Shown here: piece by piece, positions 37,911 to 47,087 of the stretch | Layout of the letters: each line of letters opens with the position of its first letter | Position numbering within the stretch: position 1 is the stretch's first letter | Source of the DNA: Affinibrenneria salicis | GTDB lineage: Bacteria; Pseudomonadota; Gammaproteobacteria; Enterobacterales; Enterobacteriaceae | Direction of reading: 5' to 3' | DNA length: 64,000 nt | Assembly: GCF_008710095.1 (NCBI RefSeq) | Contig: NZ_VYKJ01000016.1 | Location: forward strand, 36,277-100,276 | Made by a program: the position numbers and the translations under genes | The notes under the pieces: model-generated | The model's database searches: none | The model's input: only the letters and a program-made list of their open reading frames with translations | Told to the model about the DNA's origin: nothing

Positions 37911-38108
37911 TCAGCCTGATTTTTTCAGCGTCTCGGAAAACAATTCACCGGAAATGGCCCAGTTCTCGGTCTTCACGTCGTTAAAAATAACGTATACATA
38001 CCGCGGATCGACATTGGCATGTTCGGCAATGGCGTCGGTGACGGCTTTGGCTATCGCAGGTTTGGCCTCATCGCGGCCTTCGAACATCTGGATGTTAACT
38101 ACGGGCAT
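37911..38108 (-). CDS. 4-oxalocrotonate tautomerase family protein
   Basis: A 65-residue protein. After removal of Met, Pro1 (MPVVNIQMFEGR) is the catalytic base of the tautomerase superfamily, and the length fits the short 4-OT type. The rest (KPAIAKAVTDAIAEHANVDPRYVYVIFNDVKTENWAISG) matches the family well. These enzymes move double bonds in 2-hydroxymuconate-like acids, and many have unknown natural substrates. AGAGGATC precedes the ATG. It is 113 bases upstream of the epimerase gene and may be cotranscribed with it. Confidence 0.85.
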   Translation of the reverse strand: MPVVNIQMFEGRDEAKPAIAKAVTDAIAEHANVDPRYVYVIFNDVKTENWAISGELFSETLKKSG

Positions 38109-38240
38109 TATTTGATCCTCTTTCAGCGTTGGAACGATTCTGGTTTGTCAGGTCATCCTGATGGCTCTTTTATCCTAGTGCTAACTTTCAAGTTGATAAA
38201 GGTGCGAAAAGAACACGCAGAGTAGATGTAAATTCTACAA

Positions 38241-39161
38241 TCAGCCGAAAGCATTCGCTGCGGAAAGGCTGACCAACTCATCAATGATAAATCTTACGCC
38301 AGGTAAAAGGTGGCGCGAACGGGGCCAGATGACGTTCAGTTCCGTGGCCGAAGGCGTTAGCTCCGGCAGCAGCGTAACCAGCTTGCCTGCTTCAATATCA
38401 GGCCGTAGTAAGGATTCAGGGAATTGCACGATACCGGCCCCCGCCACGCAGGCTTCAATCATGGCGTCGCCGTCGCTGATCTGGTGAAAAGGCGATGGAT
38501 TGAACTTTACATCCTGCCCATCGGTGCCTTTAATCAGCCAGCTCAGCGGCTTACCGCCGCGCCAGGCCATAATGCAGCGCTGTTGTTTCAACTCGTCAAG
38601 GGAACTCGGTATGCCGTACTGCGCCAGATACGTGGGAGAGGCGCACAGAATCAGGCGTTGCTCATTCAGTCGCCGCGCGATCAGGTCCGTACTGTTTTTC
38701 AAAGGGCCGAAGCGGATCGCCAGATCGAAACCCATATCCAACGGATCGATAACCCTGTCATTAAAGGTAAGCGTGAGTTTCAGATGAGGATAACGCCGGC
38801 ACATATCCAGCAGGACAGGCAGCATGACGGAACGGCCAAATGCGGCGGGCATATCAATCCGCACCAGACCCGACGGTTCCGTGAGCTTTGAACGCAAGGC
38901 TATTTCCGCCGACTGTAGTATATCAAGCGCGCTCTGGCAACTGGCCAGATAAGCCTCTCCTTCCGTAGTCAGGCTGATTTTACGCGTGGTGCGGTGAAAG
39001 AGTGGCGTTCCCAGACTGTGCTCAAGGCGGCTGATGCTTTTACCTATGGCTGATTTTGTAATGCCAAGCTGTTCCGCAGCTTCAGTGAAGCTTTGTGCGT
39101 TGGCGGCGGCGACGAAATGGACGATGCCACGGAAAGATTCGGTCGAGACAGGGATAGACAT
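38241..39161 (-). CDS. LysR family transcriptional regulator (1)
   Basis: A 306-residue LysR regulator. The N-terminal helix-turn-helix (FVAAANAQSFTEAAEQLGITKSAIGKSISRLEHSLGTPLFHRTTRKISLT) is complete. The effector domain follows the usual pattern (LDMGFDLAIRFGPLKNSTDLIARRL, CIMAWRGGKPLSWLIKG, GDAMIEACVAGAGIVQFPESLL). It belongs to the AaeR/YhjC-like branch that often controls nearby oxidoreductases. It lies upstream of the tautomerase gene on the same strand with a 132-base gap, so it may regulate the tautomerase and epimerase genes. Confidence 0.88.
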   Translation of the reverse strand: MSIPVSTESFRGIVHFVAAANAQSFTEAAEQLGITKSAIGKSISRLEHSLGTPLFHRTTRKISLTTEGEAYLASCQSALDILQSAEIALRSKLTEPSGLVRIDMPAAFGRSVMLPVLLDMCRRYPHLKLTLTFNDRVIDPLDMGFDLAIRFGPLKNSTDLIARRLNEQRLILCASPTYLAQYGIPSSLDELKQQRCIMAWRGGKPLSWLIKGTDGQDVKFNPSPFHQISDGDAMIEACVAGAGIVQFPESLLRPDIEAGKLVTLLPELTPSATELNVIWPRSRHLLPGVRFIIDELVSLSAANAFG

Positions 39162-39308
39162 TTTACCTATACGCCTTTTTATTTGCAGTTCAGCGGATAT
39201 TTTATTCTAGCGAAAACGGCATACCGCGGGCAGTGACAAATGAAGTCGTCCCCCTCGCCGACACGGGGCTGCATTGGGATGTCTCGCTGGCGTAAATCCC
39301 TAATCAGC

Positions 39309-40208
39309 TCATGAGTCCACCGTCTCTTGCCCGAAATGTTCTGTTGCGAAGGCCAGAAAACGGCGCAGTTTGGGGGTTAGTCTTCTATCCGGCGCATACA
39401 TCAAATGAAAAGGGCGGGGGGGGATTGTATAATTGGGCAATACGGCATTGAGTCTGCCCGCCTCAATATGCGGAATAACCAGTTCGGAAGGCTGCATAAC
39501 CACGCCAAAACCGGCCAGCGCCGCGCTGATTAAGGCTTCGCCGCTGTCCAGCAGCAGGCGGCCGCTCACGGGGATAGATATGCTTCCCTCGCGGCCTTCA
39601 AAAGTCCACGTCGTTCGCAATGACGTATGCGTGAAAATCAGACATTCATGGTGCAGCAAATCTTCCGGAACATGCAAGGGGGAGGCCGAAGCAAGATAGG
39701 AAGGGGAAGCGCAGATCATAAGGGTATAGGGCGCCAGCTTTCTCGCCATTAATCCGCTGTCCGCCAGTTCCCCTACGCGAAAAACGGCATCGTATCCTTC
39801 ATCAATCAGATCGACATATCGGTTAGTCAGCGTCAGTTCGATGGTGATTTCGGGGTACTGATTGATAAAAAGTGGCAGTTTTTGTGTTAGAGCATTGATG
39901 CCGAACGTTACTGGCGCATTAATTTTAAGACGACCTCGGGGGATTATTCGGGCTTCTTCCGCGAAGGATTCGGCGGCTTCGACTTCAGCAAGAATGATTT
40001 TTGCCCGCTCGTAAAAGTGGTGGCCTGCTTCTGTCAGGCTGTGCTGACGAGTGGTTCTGTTCAGTAGACGAACACCTAAATGCTGTTCAAGTACTGAAAC
40101 ATGCTTTCCTACAAGCTGTGGCGACATTGTCAGTGCATTGGCCGCTGCCGTAAAAGAGCCGAGTTCAACTGCCTTAACATAAACAGTCATACTGGTAAGA
40201 CGGTCCAT
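39309..40208 (-). CDS. LysR family transcriptional regulator (2)
   Basis: A 299-residue LysR regulator starting MDRLTSMTVYVKAVELGSF. The start at 40208 is chosen since LysR proteins begin at this point of the helix-turn-helix; the longer frame to 40304 adds a Lys- and Phe-rich tail without family features. The effector domain has DLIDEGYDAVFRVGELADSGLMARKL and GEALISAALAGFGVVMQPSEL, the same branch as the neighbouring LysR. The two are similar in plan but clearly distinct. Its target is unknown; no divergent gene is intact upstream. Confidence 0.86.
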   Translation of the reverse strand: MDRLTSMTVYVKAVELGSFTAAANALTMSPQLVGKHVSVLEQHLGVRLLNRTTRQHSLTEAGHHFYERAKIILAEVEAAESFAEEARIIPRGRLKINAPVTFGINALTQKLPLFINQYPEITIELTLTNRYVDLIDEGYDAVFRVGELADSGLMARKLAPYTLMICASPSYLASASPLHVPEDLLHHECLIFTHTSLRTTWTFEGREGSISIPVSGRLLLDSGEALISAALAGFGVVMQPSELVIPHIEAGRLNAVLPNYTIPPRPFHLMYAPDRRLTPKLRRFLAFATEHFGQETVDS

Positions 40209-40929
40209 TGGAAACAACCTGTTTTTACTTGTGAAGAATAACACTACTTTATATTGATAATGAGAGTCGACCCTAAAGAGGCATTTGCAATGCATTACAC
40301 GCAAACTGTTTAAATCAGGTTCATTGCGCCCTTGTGCTGGTAGCTAACGAGGCAAATGTAATGGTATCCCATCCGGTGGAATGGGCGTCAGCGCGTAGCA
40401 GCGGCATAGCCGATGCTATGCATCGGGTTGTAATATGGCTGGGGGGATCTTGAAAACGAGATTATGTCTGCGTGGTTGACCTGCCAGATGTTGTCTCGGT
40501 CGCGGAAACGATGGGGGAACGGGTGCAAGACGATAACAGCGAATATTTGTGTAATGTGCATTGACGGAGCTTTTACTCACTGCTCAATGAGCATGAAGCC
40601 GTGCGAATGGTTAACTGACTATGTCCGTTTCGTCCAAGCCACTGCCACACTGATTTATCCTTCCTGTCGTCATCGTTGACTTTGTCGCACACTCTGTGCA
40701 TAGCTGGCGTAGTTCGCTATGGTAGAGTGACTCTCTGGTATAAAGTTATACAGACATGATGATTTCCGCGGGGCAAAATGATAAAAATGAAGTGGTCAAC
40801 TAAAACTGGACCGTTGTGCGGATTCAGAAACTCCTGGATAGAAATTGCTTCCCCCATCCGCTGGGTGCAGCGTTCTGAGGGCCTGATTTTGTTGTGGAAT
40901 AATTCTAGAACAGTGGTGGTGTCGAGCAA
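40209..40929. other. 721-base stretch with no supported gene
   Basis: Upstream of lysR (2) and of the MFS exporter. Short frames here lack ribosome-binding sites and family features. A segment near 40,790-40,812 (GTGGTCAACTAAAACTGGAC) looks like an insertion-sequence end, which would mark an old junction just before the exporter gene, but I could not find its partner. Confidence 0.4.
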
Positions 40930-42399
40930 ATGAACCGTGAACGGAATATTCTGACACCACGCGCCTTTGCTGAAGTAGGGAGTACTTCCGGTGATCGTCT
41001 CGCACCCGGTACGAAACTTGTTCTGGGGATCTTGGTGGTCTCGACGTTCGTGGTCGTGCTTAACGAGACTATCATGAATGTGGCTTTGGCAACTCTCATT
41101 GTCGACCTCGGTATCTCTGCAGCGACAGCACAGTGGCTTACGACTGCATACCTGCTCACTATGGCGATCGTGATCCCTGTCTCAGGCTTCCTTCTCCAGC
41201 GTTTCACCGTTCGCCAATTGTTCATCACGGCCATGTCGCTATTCACAATTGGCACCTTAGTTGCGGCCTTGTCCTCAGGTTTCGCCATGCTCCTGAGCGG
41301 ACGTATCGTGCAGGCGGCGGGCGCTGCTGTTATGATGCCCTTGCTCATGACAGCAGTAATGCACTCCGTGCCAGCACGACGACGGGGTTCTATCATGGGC
41401 ACTATATCGATCGTAACCGCAGCAGCGCCCGCGCTCGGACCTGCAGTGTCTGGTGCGGTGCTAAGCGTATTGGACTGGCCATTCCTGTTCTGGACAGTAT
41501 TGCCGATTGCTATGACGACGCTCCTCATTGGCATCTTCCGCTTGCGCAATGTAACCCAGACGCGCCGCGTTCGTATCGATGTGCTCTCGGTTATTCTTTC
41601 CGTTTTTGCGTTTGGCGGCATCTTGTTCGGGCTCGTTAGCATCGGTGAGTCCGCGAACGACGTGACGCACATTAATCCGCTGGTCCCCCTTATCGTTGGC
41701 GCTGCCTTCCTGCTTGTATTCATCATTCGGCAACGATATCTCGCTCATCATGACCTTGCGCTGTTGGATTTGCGCACGTTCCGGACGCCTCAGTTCTCGT
41801 GGGCGATCATTGTCACCGGTCTGGTGGCGATGACTTTGTTCGGCACGCTCACTGTTCTCCCTCTCTATCTGCAGAGCGTGCTGGGGATCGGCCCATTTGC
41901 CACCGGCCTGCTGCTGCTGCCTGGTGGGGTGCTTCTCGCGGTACTCTCACCGCTCGTCGGGAGTCTGTACGATCGGGGCGGTATTGGTCCTCTTATCATG
42001 TCCGGGGCAGTTCTACTGGCGTTATCACAGTTCGCTTTCGTGCTGGCGCTTGCTCAGTACGATTCCTCACTTTCGGCGATGATTATGTTCACTGTGATGC
42101 ACATCGCTTTGGCCTTTCTCTTTACTCCTCTGATGACTGTGGCCCTCAGTTCGCTCCCCGCCGTGCTTTACTCGCATGGCAGCGCGACCTTTTCAACCGT
42201 GCAACAACTGGCTGGCGCAGCTGGCACGGCGACGCTTGTCACGCTCATGACCGTCGGCTCCACCCGCGCTGGTGGGGAAAGCAACATTGCCGCCGGCGTG
42301 CGCGACGCCTATATTGGGGCATCCGTCATCGCTGTCATCGCTGTCATCTCTGCGGCGGTACTTGTATTGCTCGTCCGGCGACGTCGTTCTCGCAACTAG
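40930..42399 (+). CDS. DHA2 family MFS multidrug exporter
   Basis: A 489-residue transporter with about 14 hydrophobic segments, the DHA2 (EmrB/QacA/Lde) plan: VVVLNETIMNVALATLI near helix 1, the WLTTAYLLTMAIVIPVSGFL motif of helix 2, and GSIMGTISIVTAAAPALGPAVSGAVLS (antiporter motif C) in helix 5. It likely exports drugs by proton antiport. The N-terminus and style are closest to actinobacterial members, and its codon and base use (frequent CTC, GTC, CGC runs) differ from neighbours, suggesting distant transfer. No good ribosome-binding site precedes the ATG, so expression in this host is uncertain. Confidence 0.82.
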   Translation: MNRERNILTPRAFAEVGSTSGDRLAPGTKLVLGILVVSTFVVVLNETIMNVALATLIVDLGISAATAQWLTTAYLLTMAIVIPVSGFLLQRFTVRQLFITAMSLFTIGTLVAALSSGFAMLLSGRIVQAAGAAVMMPLLMTAVMHSVPARRRGSIMGTISIVTAAAPALGPAVSGAVLSVLDWPFLFWTVLPIAMTTLLIGIFRLRNVTQTRRVRIDVLSVILSVFAFGGILFGLVSIGESANDVTHINPLVPLIVGAAFLLVFIIRQRYLAHHDLALLDLRTFRTPQFSWAIIVTGLVAMTLFGTLTVLPLYLQSVLGIGPFATGLLLLPGGVLLAVLSPLVGSLYDRGGIGPLIMSGAVLLALSQFAFVLALAQYDSSLSAMIMFTVMHIALAFLFTPLMTVALSSLPAVLYSHGSATFSTVQQLAGAAGTATLVTLMTVGSTRAGGESNIAAGVRDAYIGASVIAVIAVISAAVLVLLVRRRRSRN

Positions 42400-43028
42400 C
42401 ATGGGACGAAATGCAATCCTCGCAGAGGACTTCACACTCTCGAGTCTTGTCATCATCCCTCAACTGAGTCGCGCCGGCTGGCAGGTATGCGAAGTCACCT
42501 CGGCCCATGTCGCCGCCACCTCGCCCGATGTCAAGGATGTATGCCAAACGGACCTTAAGCAGACCAGTTGGCCTCCGCCGGACAAGGAGGGCTATACATG
42601 GCAGAAGCTCAGGCCCGTTCCCGTCGTCACTGTCGGCGGCATGGTGGAGAGGAGGTGACGAACTTAGCTTTGTAGTCAATGCTTGCGTTTTTAGGGAGGC
42701 TCGGAATTTACCTGCAGATATGCCTGCTGGGTGGTGCTACTGAGGGCATCTTTGTGCGTCGGAGATACCAGCGCTGTCGGGTGGGGGAACGTCTGACTAT
42801 TAAGCCGTGCCGACTTATCGGCATGGTTTATTTATGGATACTGTCGGCGTGGTCGTTACCTGCAGGGGGACTGTAAAAATCAGCAATCAACAAGTAAGTA
42901 GCATCTCTAACACGCTCACCACCTTCATCTGTTTTCAGGTCGCCGGATGTTTTTTCCCTTCTGCTTGCCGCCACCTACGAGCTGGCTACTGGCGCAACAG
43001 AGGGTGATCGTTCGCCCCAACAAGCAGG
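42400..43028. other. 629-base stretch after exporter, no supported gene
   Basis: The first 250 bases have the same G/C-rich style as the exporter gene and may be imported with it. Overlapping short frames exist on both strands but none shows a family or start signal. Confidence 0.45.
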
Positions 43029-43207
43029 CTAGGGTATGTCCCTTAACCTCCCTGCATACCAAAAAGTGATGTAGTAATCATTCCCGGAATGTGATTTTTG
43101 GTTGAATACTGAGCATTTTTAGGGCGATTTTTATCGCTTAAAGGTGTTTTTTGCAAAGTCATAACAATGCTGATCTGTACAAAAAACAGTTACGGGACAC
43201 ACCCTAG
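43029..43207. mobile_element. MITE-like element with CTAG target duplication
   Basis: Terminal inverted repeats GGTATGTCCCTTAAC (43033) and, on the other strand, GGTGTGTCCCGTAAC (from 43203) flank 171 bases that code for nothing. Both ends are flanked by CTAG (43029-43032 and 43204-43207), the 4-base target type of IS5-group elements (YTAR). It is thus a non-autonomous miniature element, probably moved by an IS5-family transposase elsewhere. Confidence 0.75.
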
Positions 43208-43327
43208 TTCCCACGTAGGCGAATACGCCATTCACATGTTGCCCATACCTGCGAGGGGAAAGGCCAAAAACACCATCTTGATGCTTATCGCCATCGCAAT
43301 AATTTTGCATTAAAACACTGTAAGCAA

Positions 43328-43409
43328 GGGCCGCTTGGAAAATGGTAAATATCTCACGCTAAGACTGTTTTTCAAACGTTAGCGCGGATATTCCCCCTGC
43401 AAGCGGCCC
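43328..43409. repeat. Long imperfect inverted repeat
   Basis: Outer arms GGGCCGCTTG/CAAGCGGCCC are perfect, inner arms AATATC and CGCTAA pair with TTAGCG and GATATT. The structure spans 82 bases. It could be another miniature element or a structured RNA. No gene is seen between the MITE and the DUF1493 gene. Confidence 0.5.
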
Positions 43410-43492
43410 GGAACGCAGGTTAACGCAAGCTCCCCGGCAGGGAGGGATGTTACCCCACGATATCGGGAGGCTTATAGTCTTTTGTCTGGTAA

Positions 43493-43807
43493 TCAATCAT
43501 AAAGCCAGCGGCCCTCCTTGGCGGATTCGATCAACATACCAACGGTTAGAGGTTTTGGTGGTGCCTTTGGTGTAAATGCCTCAAATAACCCCTTCTCATT
43601 CGGAAAATAATCAGTGAAACTTATGTCTTGCGTACTGATACCAAAACTTTCAACGTATTCTGTAAGTAGAGCTATAGCATCCTCACTGGCAAGCTTCACG
43701 TTCCGCTTTAGATCAGTATCGGGAGTGATTACAAGGAATCTCTTTGCAAAAAAGATGTGACCATCATACTTTTTAATCAGTTCAATTACACGTCGCTCAA
43801 TGCTCAT
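43493..43807 (-). CDS. DUF1493 family protein
   Basis: A 104-residue protein starting MSIERRVIELIKKYDG at 43807; the longer frame to 43936 has no family features. It fits DUF1493, small enteric proteins with a four-helix, acyl-carrier-like plan (VITPDTDLKRNVKLASEDAIALLTEYVESFGI, TDYFPNEKG). The ITPDTDL part resembles the start of acyl-carrier helix II, but a phosphopantetheine Ser is not evident. The function is unknown. In other enterics a small partner gene sits upstream; I do not see an intact one here (43,808-44,287 holds no supported gene). Confidence 0.75.
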   Translation of the reverse strand: MSIERRVIELIKKYDGHIFFAKRFLVITPDTDLKRNVKLASEDAIALLTEYVESFGISTQDISFTDYFPNEKGLFEAFTPKAPPKPLTVGMLIESAKEGRWLYD

Positions 43808-44287
43808 AATGATGGCTATCCTCTTCATGCATAATAAGGTTGTGATGGGAGACTGCTTCATTATCTTTTGCACCAAAATGGTCGGAAATCTTATCAACAA
43901 GCATCCAGAATAAAACGCCCCTTGACTAGAGCCCACCGATTCCCCGTAAATTTACGTGCCGTTTAGTTCTTTTGTTGTATCCATACATGCTTACTCTAAA
44001 GTTAAGGTTATCTAATCATAACTCCGTCATATCAGACCCAGAATATAAATTGTCGGCTACCCTACTTTTTCAAGCGCGCAGTCTACGTTTCTGGGCTTCC
44101 CGCTTTACCTGTGGATAAAAAACAATCAAACATGTATCTATTACCAACAATAGGAGTAGGGTAATCAGGCAAGAGTGATTTTCTCTTCTTCACCTGTATG
44201 TTTTTTTGCCTACTTTTTCTGTGGGCATTTTTTTCTTTTGAAATCATGATGTGATAATATTTCCATGATATTTAAATGTAAATCCAG

Positions 44288-44368
44288 CCGCCATTAGCTC
44301 AACGTGGCAAGAGCATTGCTTCGTGACAGGAAGTAAGAGCCGGGGTTCGAGACCTCGATGGCGGTCCA
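44288..44368 (+). tRNA. tRNA-like sequence with encoded CCA, anticodon arm irregular
   Basis: An acceptor stem CCGCCAT/ATGGCGG pairs perfectly over seven bases and is followed by T and CCA. GCTC and GAGC make a D stem, and CGGGG-TTCGAGA-CCTCG makes a normal T arm. The middle is odd: the best stem is seven pairs (TTGCTTC/GAAGTAA) with loop GTGACAG, which would put GAC (Val) or a shifted triplet in the anticodon place; total length is 81. It may be an atypical mobile-element tRNA, a decayed tRNA or an attachment-site relic. Confidence 0.45.
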
Positions 44369-44581
44369 AATTGATTATCGTAAAATTGACATTCACTCAG
44401 TTTTTTTGGGGGGCTACACCACAGAAATTTTCAAGATTGAGCTCGCTACCAAGATCGTTTTCCACTGGCGAAACATGGGGTGAAAAATTTAAAAAACGAT
44501 AGATTTCAAATAAATTCCAAACTGAAAAATACCAATTTATAGTAAGGTTGCCTTTCATCGAGCAGAGAGGTTCACCAGTCA

Positions 44582-44767
44582 ATGCTATTTACGACAATAT
44601 TAATAACCGTGGTGGTAATCATTCTGTTTATCGACACTATACACACATATTCAAATCGAAAGGATGCTGTAAAATCCGCTTTCAAGTTTTGGTTCTTTGC
44701 CATTGGTGTGGCTGTTTCTTCAGGGATTTTCGCTGATGCTCTATATGACTGGCTAGCCTGTAGATAA
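44582..44767 (+). CDS. Small two-helix membrane protein, unknown
   Basis: A 61-residue frame starting MLFTTILITVVVIILFIDTI, with a second hydrophobic stretch FKFWFFAIGVAVSSGIFADAL, separated by a basic loop. GAGAGG lies eleven bases upstream. The amphipathic plan and start signal make a real small membrane protein plausible. I recognise no family. It lies 210 bases after the tRNA-like sequence on the same strand. Confidence 0.45.
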   Translation: MLFTTILITVVVIILFIDTIHTYSNRKDAVKSAFKFWFFAIGVAVSSGIFADALYDWLACR

Positions 44768-45371
44768 GTCAGCATGGTTCACGGGACCATGTCACACGCA
44801 ATAATCCCAGTCTTTTGTTACTTGCGTATGGTGAAGAATTGTTTCACCTCAAGAGGTGGTAACGCATAACGCCACAACATTTGAACAATCGATTCTAACG
44901 TCTCATCAATGTAACATTGAGAGGTCAATCGCCAAGTCTGTTCTTCTAATCTGTCTGCGATAGCTGATAACTAATCCTCAAAAGATTTCCCATCGGATGA
45001 AACGCGATCGACTCGATAAGATTCATCCGGTAACTATAAATCAGGCACGGCCCACGTCGGGAAGGGGAGAGCAGGATATTTCACTCAGACTTAGCCTTCC
45101 GTTCGATCGTTTCAATCCCACTCATCGCATTTTCCAAACCCGGTGTACACTGGTGTGCAGTCGGACGTTACGGTACTGCCGTTGCTGGCTCCAGCAATAC
45201 ATATCAATCCGCTGAGAGCGGCCGAACGCTGTCGACGGGGGGATAACGTCGGGCATTTAAACGATCAACGCCTGGCAATGTTATCCATTGCCAGGCGTGG
45301 GATTTTGTCAGGTCTGCTTGAGCACAACATAAACAGATACGTTAGACAGGCAAAGAAACCCGCCGTAGGAA
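44768..45371. other. 604-base stretch holding a terminator hairpin (45268-45298)
   Basis: No supported gene. At 45268-45279 and 45287-45298 perfect 12-base arms (ACGCCTGGCAAT and complement) surround a 7-base loop. It is placed 74 bases after the last gene of the minus-strand nitrile hydratase cluster and is its likely terminator. Confidence 0.6.
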
Positions 45372-45761
45372 TTAAATCAGAGCTGGCTCGATCATAATAG
45401 GATCGTATTTAGCTACATGGTGTTTGTGAACCGGCGTTTCCAGGATCACCTTCGCCCGATGGTCCAGCCCATTTGACGACAGTTTGTCATGCCGCGCCAG
45501 CACCACTTCCAATGCGGTGACGAAATGTTCGTAATAGCGCCAGTCGTCTTGGGTAAAACCGGGATTGGCGGCTTCCCACTGTTTTATCGTTTCCGTCAGG
45601 GCTTCCTGAAACTCCGACCACGCGAACTCGCCGGCCTCGCAGGCCGCGACGGCGACGGCGAAGGCGCGCAGCTCCCAGGGTTTATTGAAGGGGGCCTGTC
45701 CCTCGCGATGATTCAACGCCGTGGCCAGTTCGCTGTTATCCGTGCTGATGATAGGGGTCAT
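45372..45761 (-). CDS. Nitrile hydratase accessory protein (cobalt chaperone, P14K-like)
   Basis: A 129-residue protein homologous to the N-terminal half of nitrile hydratase beta subunits (PFNKPWELRAFAVAVAACEAGEFAWSEFQEAL, WRYYEHFVTALEVVL), the plan of the P14K/NhlE activators. In cobalt enzymes this protein holds the apo alpha subunit and exchanges it into the beta partner once cobalt is inserted and the cysteines are oxidised. It directly follows the alpha gene (18-base gap), giving the order beta-alpha-activator that is standard for cobalt-type enzymes. It is the last gene of the cluster. Confidence 0.88.
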   Translation of the reverse strand: MTPIISTDNSELATALNHREGQAPFNKPWELRAFAVAVAACEAGEFAWSEFQEALTETIKQWEAANPGFTQDDWRYYEHFVTALEVVLARHDKLSSNGLDHRAKVILETPVHKHHVAKYDPIMIEPALI

Positions 45762-45779
45762 GAGACGCCTCCGATATGG

Positions 45780-46391
45780 TTAGACGGCGGTGGCCGGACC
45801 CGTCCCGATCAGGGAGTCGCGGGTCACCAGAGCCGCCAGTTGCTCTTCGGTCATGCCTTCGGTATTCGCCGGACGCAAGGGCAGAACCCAGTAGCGGATC
45901 TCCGAGTTGGAATCCCACACCCGTATTTCCGTCGAAGGAGGAAGTTCGAAGTGGAAATCCTCGCTCAGCACTTTACGCGGCTCCCGCACGATCCTTGAGC
46001 GGTAGGGCATGGACTTATACCAGTTCGGCGGCATGCCGAGCACAGGCCAGGGGTAGCAGGAGCAGAGGGTACAGACGATCACATGGTGTACGCTATCGGT
46101 GCACTCAAGCGCAATCATGTGCTCGCCCTGCAGTCCGCCAACATCGAGCTCCTGACAGGCTTTGGTCGCATCAGCCAGCAGACGCTGTTTGAAGGCGGGA
46201 TCGGTCCAGGCTTTCGCCACCACCTTCGCGCCAAGATGAGGGCCGATCTCATTTTCATAAAGATCGGCGAATTTATTCACCCCGTCCTCGGACATCAGGC
46301 CTTTTTCAATCAGGATGGATTCAATCGCCTTGACCCGGGCGGCGATCTCTTCCTCCGTTTTCTGGGTGTGGGCCAGACTCACTCGTGTCAT
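45780..46391 (-). CDS. nthA: Cobalt-type nitrile hydratase alpha subunit
   Basis: A 203-residue protein with the metal-claw motif VCTLCSC at residues 106-112: Cys107, Cys110 and Cys112 bind the metal and two of them become sulfinic and sulfenic acids. Thr in CTLCSC marks the cobalt class, while iron enzymes have CSLCSC. With the beta subunit it hydrates nitriles to amides in the cytosol. The rest is standard ([48 protein letters not shown]). GGAGTTGACGTT precedes the ATG. It starts 12 bases after the beta gene. Confidence 0.94.
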   Translation of the reverse strand: MTRVSLAHTQKTEEEIAARVKAIESILIEKGLMSEDGVNKFADLYENEIGPHLGAKVVAKAWTDPAFKQRLLADATKACQELDVGGLQGEHMIALECTDSVHHVIVCTLCSCYPWPVLGMPPNWYKSMPYRSRIVREPRKVLSEDFHFELPPSTEIRVWDSNSEIRYWVLPLRPANTEGMTEEQLAALVTRDSLIGTGPATAV

Positions 46392-46403
46392 AACGTCAAC
46401 TCC

Positions 46404-47087
46404 TTATTTAGCCAAAGTGATGTAGGGTTCCCAGGCATCGGTACAGACGACGCCGTTCGGCTCAGCCGCCTCTTCGCCATACAGCTCCGCGTTGGTAAAA
46501 CGCAGGGTATAGAGGTGTTCTGAAGTTTCAGGCAGTCCGTTACCCGTGGTGTCCGGATAGACGTGCGCCCCGTGATACATGATGATTTCACCGGTTCGCC
46601 CACGGACATAGCCCGCCCGGCGAGTATGGTGTTTCGGCACGCTGGCATCGACCGTCACGCGATCGCCTACCTTGAATTTGGGTTGGGAATCCAGCTGGCG
46701 CGAGGTTGAAAAACCATTGCGGACGGCCCATTCAGCGAAGTTGACCAGCTCCGGGTCTTTGTTGGGCGGCAGCGGCACCTGAGGGTAATGAAGGTAATAT
46801 TCGGTACGCTTTTCAAGTTCTTCCTGGGTCCAGTAACCTTTCTTCTCGCCGATCTGCTCGGTCGCTTCTACCCAATGTTCATAATAGAAGGCCGTGAGGT
46901 AATGGAGAGGATGCAGTTTTTCAAGATGGCAGCGGAACTCGTCAAGCCCGAACATGCCGGCGCGCGCCGCGAAAGGAAACATCGCATAGGCGGCTTTTTC
47001 CCATTCGGCATGGTAAGCCGGTTCCCATTGGGTCGGGCCGACGGGGCCCATCCCGTCCATCCCGCCAACGTCATGTATTCCGTTCAT
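46404..47087 (-). CDS. nthB: Nitrile hydratase beta subunit
   Basis: A 227-residue beta subunit. MNGIHDVGGMDGMGPV is the near-universal start of the family, and the C-terminal SH3-like domain has FKVGDRVTVDASVPKHHTRRAGYVRGRTGEI, with the conserved Arg and His residues that face the metal. It contributes substrate-channel residues and stabilises the oxidised cysteine claw. It is the first gene of the beta-alpha-activator set; GGGGG lies before the start. The 291-base gap upstream (47,088-47,378) has a small hairpin (GGCGGGA/TCCCGCC) and may hold a second promoter. Confidence 0.93.
   Translation of the reverse strand: MNGIHDVGGMDGMGPVGPTQWEPAYHAEWEKAAYAMFPFAARAGMFGLDEFRCHLEKLHPLHYLTAFYYEHWVEATEQIGEKKGYWTQEELEKRTEYYLHYPQVPLPPNKDPELVNFAEWAVRNGFSTSRQLDSQPKFKVGDRVTVDASVPKHHTRRAGYVRGRTGEIIMYHGAHVYPDTTGNGLPETSEHLYTLRFTNAELYGEEAAEPNGVVCTDAWEPYITLAK

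Noticed and set aside
40464..40679. 71-codon frame upstream of the DHA2 exporter
   Set aside because: No ribosome-binding site, Cys- and Arg-rich random-like composition, no family.
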